Assembly (NCBI RefSeq): GCF_003063575.1
Contig: NZ_NESC01000001.1
Span: 248,001 to 312,000 of the forward strand
Source: Limnohabitans sp. Jir72
GTDB lineage: Bacteria; Pseudomonadota; Gammaproteobacteria; Burkholderiales; Burkholderiaceae_C
Direction of reading: 5' to 3'
Length of the DNA: 64,000 nt
In this document: positions 1-12,500 of the stretch, in pieces
How positions within the stretch are numbered: position 1 is the stretch's first letter
Layout: each line of letters starts with the position of its first letter
The notes under the pieces: generated by a model
The model's input: the letters and a program-made list of their open reading frames with translations, nothing else
Told to the model about the DNA's origin: nothing
Databases searched by the model: none
Translations under genes and position numbers: made by a program

Positions 1-483
1 CGCCATGCACAACTCCGAGCTGACTTCGGCGGCACTGAATAAGACCTGCTTCAAGGTCCTGTGATGGGGTTTGCTGAGCGTGGTGGTGTAGCTGTAGCTC
101 GCTTGTGCCAGCGCAGACGCAGCAGCATCCAGGCCGCTGGCAGACCATTCACCCGCCAAATAAACACCCAGCTTTTTGGCCTTGCTCGCCTTCAATGCAC
201 TCCAAGCGGCCAGCATGGCACTGCGAATTTGGTCTGGCGTGTTGTCTTGCGAGCACACGACAGCCACATGGCGAGCCTTGATGCCCGCTTGACCGTACAT
301 GGCCAAAACAGCCCCCGCCTTGAGCTCCAAATCACCGGCTTGAACGGCTTGACTGACCAGGGTCGACAGAGGGTCTTTTTCTGAAGGCGTCGCTGCAGTT
401 TGCGCGGGCCAAAGAACAATCAAAGCATCAAGATCATCACGAATGACACGAGACAGGGCGCGTTTTTGGATTTCGAAGTTCAT
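1..483 (-). CDS. pepA: Leucyl aminopeptidase PepA, N-terminal part (cut by left edge)
   Basis: The minus strand is open from an ATG at 483 to the left edge and gives about 161 residues beginning MNFEIQKRALSRVI. The N-terminal PepA domain pattern is visible: an early LDALIVLW strand, then a VVCSQD strand, and a run ending near SAAEVSSELCMA. PepA is a cytosolic M17 aminopeptidase that removes N-terminal residues from peptides; the metal-binding catalytic domain would lie outside the window. It is divergent from lptF with only 23 bp between the starts, the usual arrangement in Burkholderiales, so the two promoters must overlap the opposing reading frames. The assignment rests on the N-terminal domain and this gene order. 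The 3' end is missing because of the window edge, not because of damage. Confidence 0.85.
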   Translation of the reverse strand, partial: MNFEIQKRALSRVIRDDLDALIVLWPAQTAATPSEKDPLSTLVSQAVQAGDLELKAGAVLAMYGQAGIKARHVAVVCSQDNTPDQIRSAMLAAWSALKASKAKKLGVYLAGEWSASGLDAAASALAQASYSYTTTLSKPHHRTLKQVLFSAAEVSSELCMA

Positions 484-506
484 AATTCAGTTTTTCCTTC
501 CCGCCA

Positions 507-1616
507 ATGTTATTCCATTCCACTTTACGCAAGGACCTGGCTCGCAATTTCGGAGCCACGCTGGTGATTTTGATCACCATCGTGATGACCGTCATTCTGA
601 TCCGCACCTTGGGTCAAGCCAGCCGCGGCAGCGTCAACCCCTCGGAAGTCATGCTGATCATGGGCTTCAGTGTGTTGAGCCAGATGACCACCATCGTCAC
701 CCTCAGTTTGTTCATAGCGGTGGTCTCCACCCTCTCGCGCATGTACAGCGACAGCGAAATGGTGATCTGGTTTTCCAGTGGCCAGGGCCTGGCCCATTTC
801 GTCAGGCCCTTGTTGCACTTTGCCTGGCCGATTTTGCTCATGATCGTTTTGCTGGCCTTGTTTGCCTGGCCCTGGAGCAACTTGCAACTGCAAGAGCTGG
901 AAAGCCGCTTCGAGCAACGCAACGACCTTGAACGCGTAGCCCCAGGACAATTCCAAGAGTCCGCAGGCGGAAAACGCGTATTTTTCATCGACAAAGACAG
1001 TCCGAACAACCGTTTTGGCAACCATGTGTTCGTCTCCAGCCTGGAAGACGGCACGGAAACCGTCACCACCGCCCAACAAGGCCGCATCGATATGGTGCGC
1101 AACGAACGCTTTCTGATGCTGGACAAAGGCCAGCAATGGCTGACCAACCTGCAGACAGGCGAGACCCGGTTGACCCAATTTGAGCACTATGAAGTCTTGG
1201 TCGATGCCAACGCCACATCGGACACCAAATCACTGAGCAGCCGACACGCCGACAGCTGGACTTTATTCAACAACCCGACACGCGAGAACTTGGGCGAGCT
1301 CGGCTGGCGACTGGGTCTGGGTCTGGCCGCCATCAACTTGGTGCTGATGGCCCTGGCCGTGTCTGCCATCAACCCTCGGGTCGGTCGCAGTTACCACCTG
1401 GGCTTGGCGCTGTTCATCTTCATCGCTTACTACAACATGCTCAACGTGGGCCAGAGCTGGGTCACCACAGGGCGTGTCACGTTCGCATCGTTCATGTTGG
1501 TGCTGCATGGCAGCGTGTTCGCCATCGCCATCACGTGGCTTTATGCCCGCCACATGAACTGGTCTTGGCGTGCACTTTTGACCCGGCGTGAACACACCGC
1601 CAAGGTGATCGCATGA
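507..1616 (+). CDS. lptF: LPS export ABC transporter permease LptF
   Basis: This 369-residue inner-membrane protein belongs to the YjgP/YjgQ family. With LptG and the ATPase LptB it extracts lipopolysaccharide from the inner membrane and passes it to LptC/LptA. Hydrophobic segments lie near residues 15-35, 48-75 and 95-118, followed by a periplasmic beta-jellyroll region at about 120-265 and a cluster of C-terminal membrane helices at about 270-350, the family layout. The N-terminus (MLFHSTLRKDLARNFGATLV) and the motif around SRMYSDSEMVIW are typical of LptF. The stop overlaps the start of lptG by 4 bp (ATGA), indicating translational coupling. LptF and LptG are related, and LptF is chosen because it precedes LptG and has the SDSEMV motif. 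Confidence 0.93.
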   Translation: MLFHSTLRKDLARNFGATLVILITIVMTVILIRTLGQASRGSVNPSEVMLIMGFSVLSQMTTIVTLSLFIAVVSTLSRMYSDSEMVIWFSSGQGLAHFVRPLLHFAWPILLMIVLLALFAWPWSNLQLQELESRFEQRNDLERVAPGQFQESAGGKRVFFIDKDSPNNRFGNHVFVSSLEDGTETVTTAQQGRIDMVRNERFLMLDKGQQWLTNLQTGETRLTQFEHYEVLVDANATSDTKSLSSRHADSWTLFNNPTRENLGELGWRLGLGLAAINLVLMALAVSAINPRVGRSYHLGLALFIFIAYYNMLNVGQSWVTTGRVTFASFMLVLHGSVFAIAITWLYARHMNWSWRALLTRREHTAKVIA

Positions 1617-2719
1617 AAACCGTTCGTCGACTGCTGTACCGCGAAATCATCACGGCCGTTGCTTTTGTGGCGGTAGGCTTTTTGGCCTTGTTCATGTTTT
1701 TCGATTTGGTCGATGAGTTGCAATCCGTCGCACGGCATGCATCGCAGGGGTATCAGCTGCAACAAGCGCTGCTCTACATCGCACTCAAGACGCCCGAGCA
1801 CTTGTACCAGTTGCTGCCCCTGTCAGTGCTGATCGGGTGCATTTTTGTCATGGCCCGGCTCGCGCAAAGCTCCGAATACACCATCTTGCGCACAGGCGGA
1901 CTGGACCCCCTGCGGGCTTTGGGCACTTTGCTGCAACTGGGGCTGGCACTTGTCGCATTGACCTTTGTCATCGGAGATTACGTGGCCCCCTGGGCAGACC
2001 GACAAGCCATTCAAATCAAGGCCATTTACCAAGGCCACTTGACGCTGGGACAAACAGGCGCATGGCTCAAAGAAAATCAAGGCGAACGACATTTTGCAGT
2101 CAATGTTCGCAGCTTTGACGGCATCGAACACATGCGCAATGTTCGCATCCACGAATTCAACGAAAACGGTCAATTGCTGGGCATCACCACAGCCGAACAA
2201 GCCGAAATTCTGAACGGGGCCTGGCAACTGCAACAAGTACAGCAAAAAACCATGCAGATAGAACCCCGCTCAGGCAAACTCCAATACGAATTGTTGCCCA
2301 TGGCAGCGCAAACATGGCGCACAGGCATCAGCGCGGACATGGTGGCAGCCGCCTTGCTCAGCCCAGAACGCATGCGCACTTGGGAACTCTTCAAGTACAT
2401 GCGGCACTTGTTCAGCAACAAGCAAAACTCACAACGCTACGAAGTCGAATTCTGGCGAAAAGTGTTCTACCCCTTAAGCTGCCTGGTGATGCTGGTTCTG
2501 GCACTGCCCTTTGCATACCTCCACTTTCGGACCGGTCAGATTGCCGGTCATGTGTTCATCGGTGTGTTGGCGGGCATCAGTTTTTCCTTGTTGAACAACG
2601 TCTTCAACTTCATCGGCGTCTTGCAAAATTGGGAGCCCTGGCTAACCTCAGCGGCACCCTCGTTGATTTACAGCGCCATATCTCTGGCAGCATTTTGGTG
2701 GATGGTCTTAAGGCGATGA
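1613..2719 (+). CDS. lptG: LPS export ABC transporter permease LptG
   Basis: This 368-residue inner-membrane permease is the partner of LptF in the LptB2FG lipopolysaccharide extractor. The N-terminus (MKTVRRLLYREIITAVAFVA) runs straight into the first membrane helix, which ends near FFDLVDEL. Further helices are visible near residues 55-80 and 95-118, a periplasmic domain spans about 125-265, and three C-terminal helices follow. The segment SSEYTILRTGGLDP is the LptG counterpart of the coupling-helix region. Its ATG lies within the last codons of lptF, and its own stop overlaps the next gene's ATG by 4 bp. This predicts one polycistronic message with coupled translation of three products. 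Confidence 0.93.
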   Translation: MKTVRRLLYREIITAVAFVAVGFLALFMFFDLVDELQSVARHASQGYQLQQALLYIALKTPEHLYQLLPLSVLIGCIFVMARLAQSSEYTILRTGGLDPLRALGTLLQLGLALVALTFVIGDYVAPWADRQAIQIKAIYQGHLTLGQTGAWLKENQGERHFAVNVRSFDGIEHMRNVRIHEFNENGQLLGITTAEQAEILNGAWQLQQVQQKTMQIEPRSGKLQYELLPMAAQTWRTGISADMVAAALLSPERMRTWELFKYMRHLFSNKQNSQRYEVEFWRKVFYPLSCLVMLVLALPFAYLHFRTGQIAGHVFIGVLAGISFSLLNNVFNFIGVLQNWEPWLTSAAPSLIYSAISLAAFWWMVLRR

Positions 2720-3099
2720 CACAGCAACTTCCAATCGGCACGGGCGTCATATTGTTTGCGCACGGTTCACGCGATCCCTTGTGGCGCTTGCCCATCGATG
2801 CCGTTGCACAAAGCATGCGCCAGCGCTGGCCCCATTTGCCAGTGGCCTGTGCATTCTTGGAATTGACCACACCGGATTTGCCCACCGTGGTCGAACAATT
2901 GATGGGGCAAGGCTTGAGCCAGCTGCGCATTGTTCCCATGTTTCTGGGTGTTGGACGCCACGCCCGGGAAGACCTGCCCAAGCTCGTTGACGAACTCCAG
3001 CAAGCGTATCCCCAGATGCAGTTTCAACTCACGCCCTCGGTCGGCGAGCACCCGGCCATGACGACACTGATGGGCGACATCGCTGCCGGCTCAGCATAG
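2716..3099 (+). CDS. CbiX/SirB-type sirohydrochlorin chelatase-like protein
   Basis: This 127-residue protein begins MTQQLPIGTGVILFAHGSRD. The ILFAHGSRDP motif near residues 12-21 is the metal- and tetrapyrrole-binding signature of the CbiX/SirB family, which inserts cobalt or iron into sirohydrochlorin. A second family motif, RIVPMFLGVGRHAREDLP, lies near residues 76-93. The single-domain length matches small CbiX or half-length SirB proteins that dimerise. I chose the ATG at 2716 because it forms a 4-bp ATGA overlap with the lptG stop. A CysB-like regulator follows, which fits a role in sirohaem supply for sulphite reductase (inference). The metal specificity cannot be read from the sequence. 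Confidence 0.82.
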   Translation: MTQQLPIGTGVILFAHGSRDPLWRLPIDAVAQSMRQRWPHLPVACAFLELTTPDLPTVVEQLMGQGLSQLRIVPMFLGVGRHAREDLPKLVDELQQAYPQMQFQLTPSVGEHPAMTTLMGDIAAGSA

Positions 3100-3141
3100 A
3101 CCTGTAAAGCATAATGATGACAATCCATAGACATTCTGCGC

Positions 3142-4083
3142 ATGAACCTTCATCAATTTCGCTTCGTTCAGGAAGCCGCCCGTCGCAACCTGAACCTCAC
3201 TGAAACCGCCAAGGCACTGCACACCTCACAGCCCGGCGTGTCCAAAGCCATCATCGAACTCGAAGAAGAACTGGGCATCGAAATTTTTGCCCGACATGGC
3301 AAACGCCTCAAACGCATCACAGAGCCCGGACAGCACGTGCTTCAAAGCATTGAAGTGATCTTGCGCGAAGTAGGCAACCTTCGCAAAATTGGTGACCAAT
3401 ACAGTGCCCAAGACAGCGGCACCTTGTCGATCGCCACCACCCACACCCAAGCCCGCTACGTCTTACCACTGCCCGTGGCCAAACTGCGCGAGAAATACCC
3501 ACTGGTCAACATCAGCCTGCACCAAGGTGCACCAGACCAAGTGGCCCAAATGCTGCTTCAAGAAGTGGCTGAAATCGGCATCGCCACCGAATCACTGTCG
3601 GCCTACGAAGAACTCGTCACCCTGCCCTGTTATGAATGGCAACACGTGCTGGTCCTGCCCCTGGACCACCCCCTGGCCGCCAAGCAAAATGTCTCACTCG
3701 AAGACATCGCTGAGCAATCCCTGATCACCTACCACCCCTCCTTCACAGGGCGAAGCCGCATCGACCAAGCCTTTGCGGCCAAAAAACTGCACCCACGCAT
3801 CGCACTCGAAGCGATCGACTCGGACGTCATCAAAACCTATGTTCGGCTCGGACTGGGGATCGGCATCGTCGCCGAAATGGCCGTCAAAGACGATCCCGTG
3901 CAAGATCTGGCGGTCAGGCCATTGGGACGCTTGCTGGGCATGAACGTGGCGCGTGTCGCCTTCAAGCGCGGCGCTTACCTGCGCCACTTTGTCTACCATT
4001 TTGCGCAATTGCTCAGCGACCGACTGACCGCCCCCCTCATCGCCAAAGCCATGACGGGCCACGTCAACGACTACGAGCTTTGA
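3142..4083 (+). CDS. cysB: LysR-family transcriptional regulator, CysB-like
   Basis: This 313-residue regulator has an N-terminal winged helix-turn-helix (about residues 1-60, MNLHQFRFVQEAARRNLNLT) and a LysR substrate-binding domain at about 90-300. The HTH stretch with LHTSQPGVSKAIIELEEELG and FARHGKRL is characteristic of the CysB/Cbl subgroup, which senses O-acetylserine or N-acetylserine and activates cysteine biosynthesis and sulphate assimilation genes. Length matches CysB rather than the shorter general LysR proteins. It lies 42 bp after the chelatase-like gene and could share its transcript or use its own promoter. A DNA-binding role is secure, but CysB versus a paralogue such as Cbl cannot be settled from the sequence alone. 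Confidence 0.85.
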   Translation: MNLHQFRFVQEAARRNLNLTETAKALHTSQPGVSKAIIELEEELGIEIFARHGKRLKRITEPGQHVLQSIEVILREVGNLRKIGDQYSAQDSGTLSIATTHTQARYVLPLPVAKLREKYPLVNISLHQGAPDQVAQMLLQEVAEIGIATESLSAYEELVTLPCYEWQHVLVLPLDHPLAAKQNVSLEDIAEQSLITYHPSFTGRSRIDQAFAAKKLHPRIALEAIDSDVIKTYVRLGLGIGIVAEMAVKDDPVQDLAVRPLGRLLGMNVARVAFKRGAYLRHFVYHFAQLLSDRLTAPLIAKAMTGHVNDYEL

Positions 4084-4127
4084 TCTCGCACCCACTCTGT
4101 TTGTCTACATTCCCCCACCAAGACACC

Positions 4128-5297
4128 ATGAACGCACACACCCCGAACCTGGTCTCCAAAGCCCCCCACATGGGCACCACCATCTTCACCGTCATGTCCG
4201 CACTGGCGACTGAGAAAGGCGCGGTCAACCTCGGCCAAGGCTTTCCCGACTTTCCGTGCGACCCGCACTTGCTCGATCTGGTGAACAACGCCATGCGCGA
4301 AGGCCTGAACCAATACCCCCCCATGACGGGAGTCGCACCGCTGCGCGAGGCGGTGTCGCAAAAGATCCAGACACTGTATGGCCGCCACTACGACCCCATC
4401 AGCGAAATCACCGTCACGGCCGGAGCCACCCAGGCCATCCTCACCATCATCTTGGCCATCGTTCACCCCGGCGACGAAGTCATCGTGCTCGAGCCCTGCT
4501 ACGACAGCTACGTGCCCAACATCGAGCTGGCAGGCGGCGTGGTCGTGCGCGTGCCACTCACACCCGGTACCTTCCGCCCCGACTTTGACAAAATCCAGGC
4601 GGCCATCAGCCCCAAAACCCGCGCCATCCTCATCAACTCGCCGCACAACCCCAGCGGCATGATCTGGTCACGCCAAGACATGCTGCGCCTGCAAGACATC
4701 CTTGCGCCGACCGAGGTGCTGCTCATCAGCGACGAAGTCTATGAACACATGGTCTATGCACCCAACCAACACTGGAGCGCTGCGCACTTTGACGGCCTGG
4801 CCGCCCGTGCATTCATCGTCTCCAGCTTTGGCAAAACCTACCATGTGACAGGCTGGAAAATCGGCACCGTGGCCGCGCCCGCCTCGCTGACGAGCGAATT
4901 TCGCAAAGTGCACCAGTTCAATGTGTTCACGGTCAACACCCCCATGCAACACGCCCTGGCCCGCTACATGGCAGACCCCAAACCCTATCTGGACCTGCCC
5001 GCGTTTTACCAGCGCAAACGCGATCTGTTCCGCCAAGGCCTGGCCCAAACCAAATTCAAACTGCTGCCAGGTGAAGGCACCTACTTCCAGTGCGTCGACA
5101 TTTCAGCACTCGATGTGCCCGAAAAAAACCTGGGCGAAGCCGCCTTCTGCCAATGGTTGACCACCGAAATCGGCGTCGCCGCCATCCCCCTGTCCGCGTT
5201 TTACGGCAACAACTTTGACCAGCAAGTCATCCGCTTTTGCTTTGCCAAGAAAGACGAAACGCTCGAAGCAGCCCTGGACAAACTCAAACGCCTTTGA
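4128..5297 (+). CDS. PLP-dependent aminotransferase class I/II (methionine/kynurenine aminotransferase-like)
   Basis: This 389-residue fold-type I aminotransferase starts at the ATG at 4128; an in-frame upstream start at 4080 would overlap the regulator gene and adds a non-homologous leader. Diagnostic motifs are NLGQGFPDFP (about 34-43), the SPHNPSG loop (171-177), DEVYEHM (202-208) and the PLP Schiff-base lysine in SSFGKTYHVTGWK (lysine about 236). This pattern matches the YbdL/kynurenine-aminotransferase subgroup, which uses methionine or aromatic amino acids. It lies 44 bp after a CysB-like regulator on the same strand, so a role in sulphur amino-acid metabolism is plausible by context. 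The substrate remains an inference. Gene length and motifs are intact. Confidence 0.85.
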   Translation: MNAHTPNLVSKAPHMGTTIFTVMSALATEKGAVNLGQGFPDFPCDPHLLDLVNNAMREGLNQYPPMTGVAPLREAVSQKIQTLYGRHYDPISEITVTAGATQAILTIILAIVHPGDEVIVLEPCYDSYVPNIELAGGVVVRVPLTPGTFRPDFDKIQAAISPKTRAILINSPHNPSGMIWSRQDMLRLQDILAPTEVLLISDEVYEHMVYAPNQHWSAAHFDGLAARAFIVSSFGKTYHVTGWKIGTVAAPASLTSEFRKVHQFNVFTVNTPMQHALARYMADPKPYLDLPAFYQRKRDLFRQGLAQTKFKLLPGEGTYFQCVDISALDVPEKNLGEAAFCQWLTTEIGVAAIPLSAFYGNNFDQQVIRFCFAKKDETLEAALDKLKRL

Positions 5298-5301
5298 CCA
5301 C

Positions 5302-5841
5302 TCAATCGTCGGTGTTGTCGTCCAAACCCGGAAACAGCACCGACGTGAAGCCAAATCGGCTGAAATCCCTCACCCGCATCGGGTAAAGCTTGCCAATCAA
5401 ATGGTCACACTCGTGCTGCACCACCCGGGCATGAAAACCCTCGGCCGTGCGAACGATGACCTGACCCTTGGCATCGAAGCCCGTGTAGCGAATACGCTGC
5501 CAGCGCGGCACAATGGCCCGCATGCCCGGCACCGACAAACAGCCCTCCCACCCCTCTTGCTCCTCTTCACCCAAAGGCGTGATCACCGGATTGATCAACA
5601 CGGTTTGCGCAAACGCCGGCTCATGCGGATAACGCGGATTGACCTGGCCGCTGCCAAAAATGACCACCTGCAAATCCACCCCGATTTGAGGAGCAGCCAG
5701 GCCAGCGCCATTCACAGCCCCCATGGTCTCCAGCAAGTCCGCCACCAAAGCATGCAACTCAGGCGTGTCAAAAACAGTCACCGGCGCAGCGGTACGCAGC
5801 AAACGCTCATCGCCCATCTTGAGAATTTCACGAACAGTCAT
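5302..5841 (-). CDS. def: Peptide deformylase
   Basis: This 179-residue iron or zinc enzyme removes the N-formyl group from nascent proteins at the ribosome exit. All three family motifs are present: [10 protein letters not shown] at 45-54, EGCLS at 99-103 with the metal-ligand cysteine, and HECDH at 143-147 with the two histidine ligands and catalytic glutamate. Length is normal for a bacterial PDF. The gene is convergent with the aminotransferase, with only 4 bp between stops. In this window it is not followed by fmt; a REP cluster lies upstream of its start. The assignment is secure. Confidence 0.96.
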   Translation of the reverse strand: MTVREILKMGDERLLRTAAPVTVFDTPELHALVADLLETMGAVNGAGLAAPQIGVDLQVVIFGSGQVNPRYPHEPAFAQTVLINPVITPLGEEEQEGWEGCLSVPGMRAIVPRWQRIRYTGFDAKGQVIVRTAEGFHARVVQHECDHLIGKLYPMRVRDFSRFGFTSVLFPGLDDNTDD

Positions 5842-5881
5842 TCAAGGTCCCCAGTAAAACCAACAGCATATCGCCATCCCC

Positions 5882-6340
5882 GTAGGAGCCCACCCCTGTG
5901 GGCGATGAGCGTGGTACACGCCCCCCCAAAAACCATCGCCCACGGGGTGGGCTCCTACCTGGAGATCGCGCAATGGGGCATGCCGACGGCATCATCCCGT
6001 AGGAGCCCACCCCTGTGGGCGATGGGCGTGGCACACGCCCCCAAAAACCATCGCCCACGGGGTGGGCTCCTACCTGGAGATCGCGCAATGGGGCATGCCG
6101 GACGGCATCATCCCGTAGGAGCCCACCCCTGTGGGCGATGGGCGTGGCACACGCCCCCAAAAACCATCGCCCACGGGGTGGGCTCCTACCTGGAGATCGC
6201 GCAATGGGGCATGCCGACGGCATCATCCCGTAGGAGCCCACCCCTGTGGGCGATGCCATCCCCGTGGGAGCCCACCCCTGTGGGCGATGGGCGTGGCACA
6301 CGCCCCCCAAAAAACCATCGCCCACGGGGTGGGCTCCTAC
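5882..6340. repeat. REP/BIME cluster A, about 116-bp macro-repeat
   Basis: Between def and ligA the sequence is made of inverted REP pairs. The forward half is GTAGGAGCCCACCCC followed by TGTGGGCGAT, and the reverse half is ATCGCCCACGGGGTGGG followed by CTCCTAC. Units begin at 5882, 5999, 6115 and 6230, a period of 115-117 bp, and an extra forward half lies near 6262. The linker carries its own hairpin, GGGCGTG-GCA-CACGCCC, at 6024-6040 and equivalents. There is no credible coding sequence here; open frames are translations of the repeat. I see nothing else in the roughly 570-bp gap. Confidence 0.93.
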
Positions 6341-6410
6341 CTGGGGATCGCGCAACGGGGTGGGTTCTTGCAGAAAGATGCCTGATTGCTCAAGCCCTCA
6401 AAAGGCTGGA

Positions 6411-9580
<3,170 letters not shown>

Positions 9581-9596
9581 AAAAAAATCTTCAATT

Positions 9597-12500
9597 TCAG
9601 GCCATATCGGCCATCGACACCGCAGACTCCATGTCCACGGCCACAATGCGCGAAACGCCCTGCTCCTGCATCGTCACGCCAATCAGTTGCTCGGCCATTT
9701 CCATGGCAATCTTGTTGTGGCTGATGAACAGAAACTGCGTTTCCTTGCCCATGCCCGCCACCAGCTTGGCGTAGCGCTCGGTGTTGGCGTCGTCCAGCGG
9801 CGCGTCCACCTCGTCCAGCAAGCAAAACGGCGCCGGGTTGAGCTGAAAAATCGCAAACACCAGCGCAATCGCCGTCAGCGCTTTTTCGCCACCCGACAGC
9901 AGGTGAATCGTCTGGTTTTTCTTGCCTGGCGGCTGCGCCAAAACCTGCACGCCTGCGTCCAAAATTTCGTCGCCCGTCATCACCAAACGCGCATTGCCAC
10001 CGCCAAACAGCTCGGGAAACATGCGGCTGAAATGCTCGTTCACGATCTTGAAAGTGCCGCCCAACAACTCGCGGGTCTCGCCATCGATCTTGCGGATCGC
10101 GTCCTCCAGCGTGTTCATCGCCTCGGTCAAATCGGCGTTTTGCGAATCCAAGAAAGTCTTGCGCTCACGCGAGGTGCTCAGCTCTTCCAGCGCGGCCAGG
10201 TTGACCGGCCCCAAAGCCGTGATCTCGCGGTGAATGCGGTCGATCTCGCCTTGCAAACCCGTCACGCGCACCTGGCCCGTCTCGATGGACTGGGCCACGG
10301 CCTCCAGATCGGCCTGCGCATCGGCCAGCAGCTGGGTGTATTGCTCCAGACCCAAGCGGGCGGCTTGCTCCTTGAGCTGCAAATCGGTGATGCGCTGGCG
10401 CAGCGGGTCGAGTTCGCGCTCAAAAGCCACCCGGCGCTCGTCACTGGCGCGCAGCTTGGCGGTCAGCTCGTCATAGGCGCTGCGGCGAGCGCCCAAAGCC
10501 TGCTCGCGCTCCATCTTGACGGCCAGCACATTCTGCAAGCCCGCCTGGGCCGCAGCATCGGTCAAGCGGCTCAGTTCATCGCGGGCACGCTGCATTTCGG
10601 CGTCGATGCTGGCCACTTGCTGCTGCGCGGTTTCAATCGTGCGGCTGAGTTCTGCGCGGCGGGCGTCCAGACTGCGCTGCGAGAACTGCGCCTCTTGGGC
10701 GCGGCGCTCCAAGCTGCGCTGTTGTTCGCGGCACTCGCTCAGCTTGCGTTCGGACTCGATCACCCGCTCGTCCAGTTGGGCGTGGCGCTCCTGGCTGTCG
10801 GCCAGTTGCATGTCCAGCTCTTCAAAACGGGCCTCGGCCGTCACGCGGCGCTCTTGCAGCTCATCCAGCAAAGCCTCCACTTCGGCCAGATCGTTGGCAA
10901 TCTGCTCGCTGCGGGCGCGGGTCTGCGCCACCAGCTGCGACAAGCGCAGGGTTTCGACCTGCAGCTCGTGCGTGCGCGACTGGCTCTCGGCCGCTTCGCG
11001 GCGCACCGCGACCAAACGCTGCGTGGCATCGGCATAAGCCGCCTCGGCGCGCACCAAGGCACTGCGGCTTTCCTCGGCGATCAAGGTCTGGGCGCGCTGC
11101 TGCTTTTCAAAATTTTCAATGTCCTGGGCGCGGCCCAGCAAACCGGCTTGCTCGGAGTCTTGTGCATAAAACACCACGCTGTTCAAGTCCACCGCATGGC
11201 CGGCCTGCACCAACAAAGTCTCGCCGGGCTGCAGCTGGCCTCGCCAAGCCAAGGCTTCTTCGATGCTGGGCGCGGTGTAACAGCCCTGCAGCCAATCGGT
11301 CACCAAAGCCGACAAACCGGCATCCGAGATCCGCAGCTTTTGCGCCAAAGGCACGCAGCCGCCAGGCAAGCCACTGCGTGGCTTGGCGGTACAGGCCAAA
11401 GGCGAAGTGAAGAAAGACAACTTGGCGGGCGGCGCATCGTTGGCAAAGGCGCGCACCATGTCCAAGCGCGACACCTCCAAGGCCGACAAACGCTCGCGCA
11501 AGGCCGACTCCAACGCGTTTTCCCAACCCGACTCGATGTGAATGCGGCTCCACAAACCTTCCAGCCCATCCATGCCATGCTTGGCCAGCCAAGGCTTGAG
11601 CTTGCCGTCGGTGCGCACTTTTTCTTGCAAAGCCTTGAGCGCCTCAATGCGGGCGCTCAACTCGGCCAAGCGGGCCGACTCTTCATTGACCGCTTTTTGG
11701 CGCACACGGCGGTCTTCGTCCAGCGCAGGCACCTGCTCCTGCAAGTCATGCAAGCGGGCCTGTGACTCAGCCGCCAAGGCCTCAGCCTGTGACAACTGCG
11801 CTTGCAGCGCGTGCAGGCGCGCCTCGTCGGGCGCGGCCAGCGCATTGCGATCGGCCAGCAAACGCTCACGGCGGTTTTCAAGCTGGCGCGATTGTTCTTC
11901 CACATTGCGCTGGTCAGCGGCCAACACACCAATTTGCTGCTGCACCTGCACCACGCTGGCGCGCTGAGCATTGGCATCGTTTTGCGCTTTTCGCAGCGCC
12001 TCCTCCAAATCGGGCAAAGCCATGGCCTGGTCTTCCACCTGGGCGGCCAGCGTCATGCTCTGGTCTTCGGCCATGGCCGCTTGCTCGGCCAGCGTTTCCA
12101 ACTCGGCCTGGGCATCTTCGCTGCGGGTGCCCCATTGAGCGGTTTGTTCGATCAACTGCTGCAAACGCTGCTCGGCACGCTGGCGGCCCTCCACCACAAA
12201 ACGGATTTCGGCCTCCAGGCGGCCCACCTCGGCGCTGGCCTCATACAAAGCCCCCTGCGCCTGGTTGACCTGATCGCCCGCGTCGTAGTGCGCCTGGCGG
12301 ATCGTTTCCAAGTCGGACTCCACATGGCGCAAATCGGCCACGCGCGACTCCAGCGCATTGACCGCCTGGTCCACATCTGACTTGACCTTGCCCTGATCAG
12401 CCTCGGCATCGCGGCGCTTGAGGAACCACAGCTGGTGCTGCTTGAGCGTGCTGTCGGCCTGCAAATTGTTGTAGCGCTGGGCCACCTCGGCCTGCTTTTC

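Noticed and set aside
9687..11765. A 692-codon plus-strand frame opposite smc
   Set aside because: It is a shadow of the smc coiled-coil codons. The minus strand carries the intact SMC motifs.
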